In this document: piece by piece, positions 1 to 6,415 of the stretch
Layout of the letters: each line of letters starts with the position of its first letter
Numbering within the stretch: position 1 is the first letter of the stretch
Source of the DNA: an uncultured Bacillota bacterium
Lineage (GTDB): Bacteria > Bacillota_I > Bacilli_A > RF39 > UBA660
NCBI GenBank assembly: GCA_947165005.1
Contig: CAMUYN010000005.1
Span: 1 to 47,443 of the forward strand
DNA: 47,443 bases
Direction of reading: 5' to 3'
The notes under the pieces: model-generated
Database searches by the model: none
Told to the model about the DNA's origin: nothing
What the model saw: the letters and a program-made list of their open reading frames with translations, nothing else
Program-made: the position numbers and the translations under genes

Positions 1-373
1 TATGATAATCATATTCTTTTTTATCTAATATTTTATATGTATTATCTGGATAAACCCTTAAATCTAAATCATAATCAATAAATTTTATTACATTTCCTTC
101 AATTATTACTGGAGAGGCAATATTACAATAATAGAATATTCCTTTTTTCTTTATTTGGGCAATTATATTATACCAATTATTTTTAAAATAAAATAAAATG
201 GCTGTTTCTTTTGTATTCCAACTTTTACCAAATAATTTAGTTACTCTTGTATTTTTATTTCCAAAAACATAATAATCATCTGTTTCATCTAGTAAGATGG
301 CTTCATCCCATACTTTATATAGTTTTCCGTTATGTTTATACCCATGGATATTAAATAACTCTCCTTTTTCCAT
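1..373 (-). CDS. DUF402 family protein, nucleoside di/triphosphatase-like (3' end outside window)
   Basis: I translated this from the raw sequence because the reading frame runs off the left edge; 124 codons are visible from an ATG at 371-373. The start is preceded by a GAGGAT-type ribosome site. The protein opens MEKGELFNIHGYKHNGK and contains FYYCNIASP and FIDYDLDLRVYP, which are hallmarks of the DUF402 family of Bacilli (the YgaC / S. aureus Ntdp type, metal-dependent nucleoside tri- and diphosphatases). The family is about 175 residues, so roughly 50 residues are missing. It sits downstream of the S41 protease gene and is separated from it by a hairpin terminator, so it is probably transcribed on its own. 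Family assignment is good; the exact substrate is not shown by the sequence. Confidence 0.82.
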   Translation of the reverse strand, partial: MEKGELFNIHGYKHNGKLYKVWDEAILLDETDDYYVFGNKNTRVTKLFGKSWNTKETAILFYFKNNWYNIIAQIKKKGIFYYCNIASPVIIEGNVIKFIDYDLDLRVYPDNTYKILDKKEYDYH

Positions 374-424
374 AATATATCCTCATCTCTTTCATATATT
401 ATACACTTTTTTTAGAAGAAGAAA

Positions 425-446
425 AGAACTTTATTTTAAAAGTTCT
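425..446 (-). terminator. Intrinsic terminator after the S41 protease gene
   Basis: A perfect 8-bp inverted repeat (425-432 with 439-446, AGAACTTT arms, 6-nt loop) overlaps the stop codon of the protease gene. On the minus strand it is followed by a T-rich run (TTTTCTTCTTCT). Confidence 0.7.
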
Positions 447-1618
447 ATTGCTTTTTGTAATTGTGTATCATTTTCTCTAATTGGGTTAGAATAGTATTCC
501 TCAGATAGATCTACATCATAATCTGGAGCAACTCCTACTTCATTAATACTATTACCCTTACTTGTTAACCATTCTTCACTAGTAAATTTAAACATAGTAT
601 TATTATTTAAATCTTTCATTTCTTGAACAGTTCCTTTACCATATGTAGTTTTACCTACTAATTTTGCGCCATATTGTTCTTGTAATGCAGATGCCATTAT
701 TTCTGAAGCTGATGCTGAACCATCATCTACTAGCACAACAACTTTATAATTTAATGTACTATCATTTAAAGAATAGTATTTTTTTGTTTTATCTTTTTGC
801 TTAATTTGATATATTACAGTTTTTTTATCAACAAATCTACTAATAATATTAGTTACTGTAGATAAATATCCACCACTATTACCTCTTAAATCAATTATTA
901 AAGATTTTATTCCTTCTTTTTCTAATTCATCTAGTGCATCTGAAAATTGATCATCTGTTAGAGAACTAAATAGATTTATAGATATATATCCAATATTACC
1001 ATCTAACACCTCTTTGTTAACAGATGGGATTTCTACTACTGATTTTTCAATTTCAATAGTTTCTTCAGAATTGCCTCTTTTTACAACTACTGTGTTCTTT
1101 TTAGTATCACTACTTCTTAATATACTAGATACATCTGTTGGTGTTTTTCCAAGCATAGATTCCCCATCAACGCTAACAAATACGTCTCCTTCTTTTAAGC
1201 CATATTTCTCTGCTGGTGATCCTCCAAATATTCTAGTTATAACAACATTATTATCTTCATTTTGTGCTATTTGTGCTCCAATTCCATAATATGTTCCATT
1301 TATTTCTGTTTCAAAATCTTTTGTTGCTTGTTCATCAAAGAAAGATGTATGAGGATCTTCAGTCGCTTGCATAAGACCATTAATCATACCATCTATTAAT
1401 TTTCCATCATCTATATCTTTATAATATTCATTCTTAATAGTATTATATGCTTCCATTACTGGTTTGAATTTATCATCATTTATACTAATTACACTGCTAT
1501 TTATAGATGTTAAAACTGTCATATTATTCATTAATAAAAATGTTGTTACTGATCCTATTAAAACACCTATAAGCGAAAATAAAACATATCTTGCGATGTT
1601 CATACTTTTTTCTTCCAT
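431..1618 (-). CDS. S41 family C-terminal processing protease with PDZ domain
   Basis: A 395-residue membrane-anchored serine protease of the CtpA/CtpB family, which cleaves C-terminal tails of extracytoplasmic substrates. One N-terminal membrane helix (about residues 9-31) anchors it with the body outside the cell. A helical linker follows, then a PDZ domain (about 105-195, with GIGAQI and GGSPAEKYGLKEGD), then the S41 catalytic domain (about 205-375). The catalytic pair is visible: Ser303 in the GSASASE motif and Lys328 in TTYGKGTVQ, 25 residues apart as in other family members. LRGNSGG (245-251) is the conserved oxyanion and strand motif. It is shorter than CtpB proteins that carry an extra peptidoglycan-binding C-terminus. 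It has its own terminator. Target proteins are unknown. Confidence 0.93.
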   Translation of the reverse strand: MEEKSMNIARYVLFSLIGVLIGSVTTFLLMNNMTVLTSINSSVISINDDKFKPVMEAYNTIKNEYYKDIDDGKLIDGMINGLMQATEDPHTSFFDEQATKDFETEINGTYYGIGAQIAQNEDNNVVITRIFGGSPAEKYGLKEGDVFVSVDGESMLGKTPTDVSSILRSSDTKKNTVVVKRGNSEETIEIEKSVVEIPSVNKEVLDGNIGYISINLFSSLTDDQFSDALDELEKEGIKSLIIDLRGNSGGYLSTVTNIISRFVDKKTVIYQIKQKDKTKKYYSLNDSTLNYKVVVLVDDGSASASEIMASALQEQYGAKLVGKTTYGKGTVQEMKDLNNNTMFKFTSEEWLTSKGNSINEVGVAPDYDVDLSEEYYSNPIRENDTQLQKAIELLK

Positions 1619-1650
1619 TTAAATCACCTACCTTAAATTGTACCACAAAA

Positions 1651-1672
1651 AAAACTATTATTAAATAGTTTT
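1651..1672 (-). terminator. Intrinsic terminator after the thioredoxin-fold gene
   Basis: A perfect 9-bp stem (1651-1659 with 1664-1672, AAAACTATT arms, 4-nt loop) is followed on the minus strand by a run of T. It overlaps the stop codon region of the gene to its right. Confidence 0.8.
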
Positions 1673-2208
1673 TATTTTTTAAACACATTCTTTACTTCTT
1701 CAAAACCTTCTACATATTCAGTTACTGTTTTTGAAGTAATTTTGATTAATGTTGGAGATATAATCTTTAAATCATTAATACTAGTTGGATTTTTATTACT
1801 ATCCTTTGTAACTATATAATTAGAATTAAATTTTTTAGAACTATCAACTTTATATACTGTTATAGCATTTTCTTTTCCACTATATATTGTTAAGAAGCTA
1901 GATAAATCTTTAACTTTATCATTTGGATTATATATTAAAACATAATACTCATCTTCTCTTTGATCAAATATTTGACTAGCTAATATAGTAGAAGTATCAA
2001 TTGAGATAGTTTCTTCCTCTTCAGTTTCATTGTTTCCAAAAGTAATTGTCTTTGTAATAAAAATTCCTATAAATAAATATAAAATAACTAATGATAATAA
2101 TACTATCCCAATAGTCATAACAAATCTATTTATAAAACTCTTTTCTTCTTCACTATTATAATCCCTTTTTTGCTTTCTCATTTCTTTTAATGCTTTTTTT
2201 CTATCCAT
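1672..2208 (-). CDS. Membrane-anchored protein with a degenerate thioredoxin-like fold
   Basis: A 178-residue protein with a basic cytoplasmic N-terminus, one membrane helix (about residues 28-52) and an external domain. The outer part has the order of a thioredoxin fold: a strand YYVLIYNP where the active-site loop would follow, then VYKVDSSKKFNSNYI, then SPTLIKI with a cis-proline position, and a final strand and helix TEYVEGFEEVKNVF. There is no CXXC motif or any cysteine in the domain, so it cannot be a normal thiol oxidoreductase. A binding or chaperone role is possible. The fold assignment is from pattern and not certain. The ATG follows a GGTGAT site and an extended -10 promoter, and the gene looks monocistronic. 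Confidence 0.6.
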   Translation of the reverse strand: MDRKKALKEMRKQKRDYNSEEEKSFINRFVMTIGIVLLSLVILYLFIGIFITKTITFGNNETEEEETISIDTSTILASQIFDQREDEYYVLIYNPNDKVKDLSSFLTIYSGKENAITVYKVDSSKKFNSNYIVTKDSNKNPTSINDLKIISPTLIKITSKTVTEYVEGFEEVKNVFKK

Positions 2209-2223
2209 AATATCACCAAATTA

Positions 2224-2232
2224 ATTATACCA
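2224..2232 (-). promoter_or_regulatory. Extended -10 promoter for the thioredoxin-fold gene
   Basis: On the minus strand the sequence reads TGGTATAAT, a consensus -10 with the upstream TG element, 16-21 nt before the ATG at 2208. No good -35 is seen. The same TGGTATAAT block occurs before the genes starting at 36475 and 41369. Confidence 0.55.
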
Positions 2233-2244
2233 TAAATAGTAAAA

Positions 2245-2266
2245 AAATAGATATAAAAATCTATTT
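2245..2266 (-). terminator. Intrinsic terminator after the LolA-fold lipoprotein gene
   Basis: A perfect 8-bp stem (2245-2252 with 2259-2266, AAATAGAT arms, 6-nt loop) is followed on the minus strand by seven T. It overlaps the TAG stop. Confidence 0.82.
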
Positions 2267-3244
2267 CATTACTGCAATTGGAGATAAACTCTCTGCAACT
2301 TGCATCATTTCATGTGAATTCATATTTTCAGATGATATATAATACTCTACACCATTAGATATAAACTCTATTGAATTATCAGAGATAGCACCTACTGTAT
2401 CTGTTATAAATTCTGGATCACCACTAACACTCATTACTTCTTTATCTCTATTAACAGTTTCTTGTACCATAATAAATGGTGTCTCTCCTGAAAAAGTAAG
2501 TATTATCCTTTCACCATCTGATTTACTAACTTCTTCTTCACTAGATAAATATGTACCACTAGGCAAATACATCGGATAAATGGTATCATCTATTGTACTA
2601 ATTGTCTCTTTAGTTTCTTCTTCGCCTGTATTCATATTTTCATCTACATCAAAATAATTATTATTAAATACTGCGCGTTTATCTAATTCTTTAATTATTA
2701 ATTTCATTTGTAAATTATTATTTTCATCATATACTTCTATTTTTTCAAAATCTAAATTTTTATTTAAATATATCTTTTCTTTAACTAAATCCTTGTTATT
2801 TGAATAAGCAAGTTTTGTTTCAATTATATAACTATCCTTTTTCTTAATTAAGTTCATATCTTTATCATTATTAATATCTCCAAGTAATGATTGCAATATA
2901 TATATTTGTGAACTATTCTCTGGCCATCTACTTTGAAACTTATAGCTCTTATTAAGATTAGGATTTAAAACATATACTGCATCATCATTTTTTAATAGTA
3001 TTTGTTCATGATTATTCTTTTTATTAATTAAAGATACTCTATATTTATCTTTATAATAAGAAGATTCTACTTTATATCTATATGTATTATCTCCATTATA
3101 AACATCTAATTTACCTACCAAATGATATCCCTTTATATTATTAATATTCTTATTTAAATCATTCTTAATAGAAGATTCATTATACTTAGAACAACCAGTA
3201 AAAACAAATAAACCTAATAATAAAATTAAAAATATTTTTTTCAT
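2261..3244 (-). CDS. LolA-fold lipoprotein (GerS/YdcC-like)
   Basis: A 327-residue exported lipoprotein. The signal peptide MKKIFLILLLGLFVFTGCS has a clear lipobox (FTGC), so the mature protein is lipid-anchored at Cys18. The body alternates short polar strands (GYHLVGKLDVYN, YRYKVESSYYKDKYRV, LEKIEVYDENNNLQMK-type segments), as in the LolA/RseB half-barrel fold found in Gram-positive lipoproteins such as YdcC and clostridial GerS. The C-terminal part (about 225-327) is a second small domain with SGTYLSSEEEV and VEYYISSENMN, similar to the DUF4367-type segment often joined to this fold. The family binds hydrophobic or envelope ligands; the ligand here is unknown. It ends at its own terminator. 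Confidence 0.7.
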   Translation of the reverse strand: MKKIFLILLLGLFVFTGCSKYNESSIKNDLNKNINNIKGYHLVGKLDVYNGDNTYRYKVESSYYKDKYRVSLINKKNNHEQILLKNDDAVYVLNPNLNKSYKFQSRWPENSSQIYILQSLLGDINNDKDMNLIKKKDSYIIETKLAYSNNKDLVKEKIYLNKNLDFEKIEVYDENNNLQMKLIIKELDKRAVFNNNYFDVDENMNTGEEETKETISTIDDTIYPMYLPSGTYLSSEEEVSKSDGERIILTFSGETPFIMVQETVNRDKEVMSVSGDPEFITDTVGAISDNSIEFISNGVEYYISSENMNSHEMMQVAESLSPIAVMK

Positions 3245-3305
3245 AACTCACCTCTTTAAATATTTCTAATAAATTATATTTTTAATTTTATTATTTATGA
3301 ATAAA

Positions 3306-3329
3306 AAAAAGAGTTATAAAACTCTTTTT
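3306..3329 (-). terminator. Intrinsic terminator after the orphan lectin-domain fragment
   Basis: A 10-bp perfect stem (3306-3315 with 3320-3329, AAAAAGAGTT arms, loop ATAA) has T and A runs on both sides, so it could work in both directions. On the minus strand it directly follows the TAA of the orphan C-terminal fragment. It is the first convincing terminator downstream of the surface-protein gene at 4955. Confidence 0.82.
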
Positions 3330-3546
3330 ATTGTGATACTGTTATTACATATGGATCTAACTCAGTTCCACTACCTGTGATGGTTGCACTTGATGAAATG
3401 GAAACTGCAGGGCGAACGCCGCGCGAATTAGTGACATTGGAGCGGTCGATGGAGCCAAAGCGGTCCATGACGCTACCGCGGTTCACGATCCAAGCGTTGC
3501 TAGTGCTGTAAGCATCAGCAAGCCACCAATTAGTAGAAGAACTAGC
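3328..3546 (-). pseudogene. Orphan 3' end of a lectin-like surface protein carrying a second variable repeat
   Basis: This minus-strand stretch encodes 72 residues plus TAA and is clearly homologous to the last 70 or so residues of the intact gene to its right. Shared blocks are STNWWLADAY/STGWWLADAY, GVRPAVSI/GVRPVVSI, ATITG and PYVITVS. There is no ATG or usual alternative start in frame; the frame closes upstream at a TAA at 3598-3600. Between two conserved anchors (3508-3529 and 3409-3420) lies an 87-nt core (3421-3507) of about 57% GC. It is made almost wholly of NNC/NNT codons (25 of 29), unlike the AT-rich, A/T-ending codons around it. It is either the remnant of a tandem paralogue or a silent store of a variant end. 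Confidence 0.75.
3421..3507 (-). repeat. Variable repeat core in the orphan fragment
   Basis: These 87 nt (29 codons) lie between the same anchors as the core at 3858-3926. It is six codons longer. 25 of 29 codons end in C or T; the exceptions (TGG, GTG, ATG, TCG) mostly coincide with the fixed framework of the other copy. The 3' stretch GTC ACT xxT TCG xxC GGC GTT CGC CCT differs only at positions where a template adenine would be expected. Confidence 0.65.
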
Positions 3547-3764
3547 GCCTAATAAAAATAAATTTTTATTTTTTTCTGAGTAGTATGTCCCTCTAATTTA
3601 TTACATATAATAAATTAGTATAAGTATCTTATTTTTTTATCTTCTTTCTTAAGATTTTTATATTTTTATTTTCTGCCTAACGGCAGATTATTGTTTGTTT
3701 GCTTGCGCAACCAAACACTTCATTAGGTGCTTACGCTTAGGTGTGCAACATATATTTTTTTCTT
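3547..3764. other. Spacer with nested inverted repeats between the two variable ends
   Basis: This gene-free part of the 3245-3764 interval separates the intact gene from the orphan fragment. It holds two compact hairpins: 3672-3687 (TCTGCC arms, 4-nt loop, 6 bp) and 3697-3716 (GTTTG-TTGC with GCAA-CAAAC, one internal mismatch). It also holds a direct repeat of TTAGGTG at about 3724-3730 and 3739-3745. Neither hairpin is followed by a T-run on the minus strand, so they do not look like terminators. They lie 48-93 nt beyond the stop codon of the intact gene. In known diversity-generating retroelements a hairpin or cruciform just after the variable repeat aids target recognition; that role here is inference. 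Confidence 0.5.
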
Positions 3765-4955
3765 CTATTCTGATACTGTTATTACGTATGGATTTCCACT
3801 TGTTCCTTGTCCAGTAATTGTTGCACCGGCTTGAATGGAAACGACAGGGCGAACGCCGTACGAAGTAGTGACGCCGCGGCTGACCACGCTGCCATTACCA
3901 AGCACGACCCATGCGCCGGTAGCATAGTAAGCATCAGCAAGCCACCAACCAGTAGAAGAACCTTGATAGTTTGCTTTAACTTTGTTTTTGAATGTTTCAT
4001 CACTGCTTGTTGAATCACATGTTGATGTTTTTCCTCCCCATGTACATACTTCTGCTCTTGTCATTAATCTACAGCCAATGCAGTATGCTGCTGCTGCATC
4101 TGCTGCAGGACTATCTGCAAATGTATATGTTCCATCTCCATTATCTGTTCCATTTGCACTTGCATATTGTGCCTTACTTATTATCTCTGGTGTTATTATT
4201 ACATTATCTACACCTGTTCCTATAAATGATTTACTATCATATGTATAATATGCTCCATCTGTGTTTACAAATGGGTCTCCTGATGGAGTATTTCCTCCAC
4301 CATTTCCTCCTGAATTACCACTATTGCTATTTGATACTGCAGATGATGATTGTTGGAATGTTACAGTAGCTGATATGGCATCTGTTGTTAGATCTGATTG
4401 TACTAATCCTGATCCATCATTTCCTCCATATGAAGAATCTAATGTTGCTATTAAATAGAATACTTCTGTTTCTCCTGCATCTACTGTAAATGATGTTGTT
4501 AATGGTGTATTTCCTGCATTATCAGTATATAAGTTATAACTTAAGTGTGAACATGCACTTTTTGTATCATTTGTACATGTTATTGCTGGTTTAGTTATGT
4601 TAGATACTTGTGCATTATAACTTCCACCATTTTTTACATAGATAGTATATACTATTCTATCTCCTGGTGTTTTAAAACTTGCATTCCATGTATATGTTGT
4701 TGCTACATATGATGCTGATATATTTTCTGCTGTTGTTCCTCCTGTAGATATATTCGCTGCTGGTACTGTTGTTGATTGTGTTGGTTTTGGCCCATCATCT
4801 TGTGATGTAAAGAATATATCCCAAGTTGTTGATTCTACTGCTGCAGTACCATTTATATTTAGCGTTGTACTAAATGCTGCAAATGCTACTCCTAAACTTA
4901 CTACAGCAATAATTAAAACTATCACTATTGGTATTGTGATTTTTTTGTTTTCCAT
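3765..4955 (-). CDS. Surface protein with C-terminal lectin-like variable domain (likely retroelement-diversified)
   Basis: A 396-residue exported protein. The N-terminus has a hydrophobic helix (about residues 8-30) followed by AAFSTTLNINGTAAVE, the pattern of SipW-dependent signal peptides seen in TasA-like matrix proteins. A beta-rich, Thr/Ser-rich domain (about 35-205) leads to a Gly/Ser/Asn-rich hinge (about 206-230). The C-terminal domain (about 235-396) has four cysteines in YCIGC and VCTWGGKTSTC and the WWLADAY...GVRPVVSI motif of C-type-lectin/FGE-like folds that form the variable domain of diversity-generating retroelement targets. Residues 344-366 (3858-3926) are the variable core: about 61% GC, 18 of 23 codons ending in C or T. 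The gene has a strong promoter (TTGACA, 18-bp spacer, TATACT) and an AAGGAG site. The ligand is unknown. Confidence 0.85.
   Translation of the reverse strand: MENKKITIPIVIVLIIAVVSLGVAFAAFSTTLNINGTAAVESTTWDIFFTSQDDGPKPTQSTTVPAANISTGGTTAENISASYVATTYTWNASFKTPGDRIVYTIYVKNGGSYNAQVSNITKPAITCTNDTKSACSHLSYNLYTDNAGNTPLTTSFTVDAGETEVFYLIATLDSSYGGNDGSGLVQSDLTTDAISATVTFQQSSSAVSNSNSGNSGGNGGGNTPSGDPFVNTDGAYYTYDSKSFIGTGVDNVIITPEIISKAQYASANGTDNGDGTYTFADSPAADAAAAYCIGCRLMTRAEVCTWGGKTSTCDSTSSDETFKNKVKANYQGSSTGWWLADAYYATGAWVVLGNGSVVSRGVTTSYGVRPVVSIQAGATITGQGTSGNPYVITVSE
3858..3926 (-). repeat. Variable repeat core in the surface-protein gene
   Basis: These 69 nt (23 codons) lie between two stretches that are identical in the orphan copy: a 22-nt 5' anchor at 3927-3948 (TTGGTGGCTTGCTGATGC...) and a 12-nt 3' anchor at 3846-3857 (GGCGTTCGCCCT). 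Codons are of the NNY form except for a fixed framework (GCA TGG, GTG, GTG, TCG). GC content is about twice that of the surrounding gene. NNY codons are what adenine mutagenesis of AAC/AAT template codons would leave. Confidence 0.7.
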
Positions 4956-4975
4956 ATTTTTTTCTCCTTATAATA

Positions 4976-5005
4976 AGTATACCCCTCCCCATGAATTATT
5001 GTCAA
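4976..5005 (-). promoter_or_regulatory. Sigma-A promoter of the variable surface-protein gene
   Basis: On the minus strand a perfect -35 TTGACA (5000-5005) is followed by an 18-bp spacer and -10 TATACT (4976-4981). The spacer ends in GGGGAGGGG, a G-rich block that stands out in this AT-rich DNA and recurs before the gene at 6301. Transcription would start only a few bases before the AAGGAG ribosome site. Confidence 0.8.
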
Positions 5006-5109
5006 GCATTAGCCATTTATATTTACAATATAGTGATAGATAATTTTATGCAATTTTTATGAATAATTTTTAAATAATTGTCTACCATAATAATATAGAA
5101 GGAGGAAGT

Positions 5110-5313
5110 ATGAGAACACTTGAAATAATAGCAATAGTTTTAACTATTATTGGAGCAATTAACTGGGGATTAATAGGATTATTTGACTTCAATTTAGTTG
5201 CTTTAATATTTGGAGGAGCAGAAAGTTTATTTACTAAAATAATATATATTTTAGTAGGAATTGCTGGACTATTAGATTTTAAAGTTTTAGTAGAATTATT
5301 TGATGAAAATTAA
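5110..5313 (+). CDS. DUF378 family small membrane protein
   Basis: This 67-residue protein is the only gene on the plus strand. It has two membrane helices with the family pattern IVLTIIGAINWGLIGLFDFNLV in the first and IIYILVGIAGLL in the second, as in B. subtilis YuzA (DUF378). The function of the family is not known. The start is supported by a near-perfect Shine-Dalgarno sequence (AGAAGGAGGAAGT) directly upstream. It converges on the gene at 5342-6301 and shares a bidirectional terminator with it. Confidence 0.9.
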   Translation: MRTLEIIAIVLTIIGAINWGLIGLFDFNLVALIFGGAESLFTKIIYILVGIAGLLDFKVLVELFDEN

Positions 5314-5339
5314 AAAAAGACTAGTCACTAGTCTTTTTT
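5313..5339. terminator. Bidirectional terminator between convergent genes
   Basis: An 11-bp perfect stem (5313-5323 with 5329-5339, AAAAAAGACTA arms, loop GTCAC) ends in T-runs on both strands. It lies between the plus-strand DUF378 gene and the minus-strand gene ending at 5342. Confidence 0.88.
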
Positions 5340-5341
5340 AT

Positions 5342-6301
5342 TTATCTTGAACAACTATCATTATAATAATCTTTTATTGTTTTAGTTACTTCAATAGTTG
5401 GATTGTTAGCTATATTTACATTTGTACTCTTATAAGTATATGTTTTTTCCATAGGGAATGCTTCAATATTATTATCGCTTAATAACTTATCTATATCTGT
5501 TACTTGGCAGTTTCTTACTTCACTAAATACTTTTACTCTTGGATCATTTGCTAATGAATCTAAACCAGCTGAATCGTTATTTCCAACAGTAATTTTTAAA
5601 ATACTCTCGCCATCTGTTTCTATCTCACTTATTTTTGGGGATAACATATCGTCTTTTGCAATTGAAGAATCAATTACAAATCCAGTACTATCTTTTGTAT
5701 TATAAACATATACATATCCATAGCAACTAGGTTCACAAACATTAGAATATAATATAACAGAATTATTTATTTTTAAGAATGATTTAGCAAAGTCTTCAAG
5801 TTCTTTACCACTATTAGTTACTATTTTTCCATTGTTTATTTTGAATAACACTTTATTATTATCATCTAATACTTTAACTGCTTCACATGTCTCATCGTAA
5901 CTAAAATTATATGAATATTCTTTACTACCTTTTGTTGCTTTTACATTACATGGATCTGATAGATCCACTTCTGGTTCTACTACTGTTTCTTCTTCATCTT
6001 CTTCATCATCAATTATTTTGATATTATTGGTATTGCCCTTATTATCTATTACTGGTCCACCAATAAAACTAAATATACTAATAACTCCCATAAATGATAA
6101 TACAACTAAAATTATTTGTAATATAAATCCAATTAATGCTCCTATACCTGATGCTGTTGATGCTTTCTTTTTATCTTTCATCCATACTAAGAATAATACT
6201 AGTCCTACTATTGGAAAAAAGAAACCTAAAACACCCCATCCAAATTTACTACCTTCTTTTTCTGTAGTGGTAGTATAAACTACATTATTATTTTCTTCCA
6301 T
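5342..6301 (-). CDS. Membrane protein of unknown function with external domain
   Basis: A 319-residue protein I do not recognise. The N-terminus is polar and Thr-rich, then two membrane helices (about residues 23-41 and 53-82, with FGWGVLGFFFPIVGLVLFLVW) of the type found in small Bacilli membrane proteins. A short acidic linker (EDEEETVVEPEVD) leads to an external region of about 200 residues. That region has cysteines in DPCNV, DETCEAV, NVCEPSCYG, RNCQV and DSCSR, which could form disulfides. It is monocistronic: its own promoter upstream (TTGTCA, 18 bp, TACAAT) and a shared terminator downstream. The promoter spacer carries the same GGGAGGG block as the variable surface-protein gene, so the two may be co-regulated. 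Confidence 0.7.
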   Translation of the reverse strand: MEENNNVVYTTTTEKEGSKFGWGVLGFFFPIVGLVLFLVWMKDKKKASTASGIGALIGFILQIILVVLSFMGVISIFSFIGGPVIDNKGNTNNIKIIDDEEDEEETVVEPEVDLSDPCNVKATKGSKEYSYNFSYDETCEAVKVLDDNNKVLFKINNGKIVTNSGKELEDFAKSFLKINNSVILYSNVCEPSCYGYVYVYNTKDSTGFVIDSSIAKDDMLSPKISEIETDGESILKITVGNNDSAGLDSLANDPRVKVFSEVRNCQVTDIDKLLSDNNIEAFPMEKTYTYKSTNVNIANNPTIEVTKTIKDYYNDSCSR

Positions 6302-6324
6302 AATAATCTCCTATCCTTAATAAT

Positions 6325-6354
6325 ATTGTACCCTCCCACACAAAAAAATGACAA
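6325..6354 (-). promoter_or_regulatory. Sigma-A promoter with GGGAGGG spacer block
   Basis: On the minus strand TTGTCA (6349-6354), an 18-bp spacer and TACAAT (6325-6330). The spacer ends in GTGGGAGGG immediately before the -10, matching the arrangement in front of the gene at 4955. Confidence 0.7.
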
Positions 6355-6391
6355 GTAATTATACATTTTTATCATTACTTTACGTAAACAA

Positions 6392-6415
6392 AAAATACTA
6401 ATTACTTAGTATTTT
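6392..6415 (-). terminator. Intrinsic terminator after truA
   Basis: A 10-bp perfect stem (6392-6401 with 6406-6415, AAAATACTAA arms, loop TTAC) is followed by TTTTTTG on the minus strand and overlaps the truA stop codon. Confidence 0.8.

Noticed and set aside
3328-3546. Orphan fragment as the template repeat of the retroelement
   Set aside because: A template should be rich in adenine (AAC/AAT codons) and differ from the target only at adenines. This copy has many CGC, GAC, TCC and AGC codons and differs from the intact gene at non-adenine positions.
3672-3745. Integron attC-like site (GCCTAAC and GTTAGGC-like blocks around a palindrome)
   Set aside because: Core-site spacing and the second consensus box do not fit, there is no integrase in the window, and integrons are not expected in this group. 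The simple hairpin reading is enough.
3782-4248. Open frames on both strands within the variable surface-protein gene
   Set aside because: They arise from the unusual GC-rich, stop-poor composition of the variable end and have no start signals of their own.
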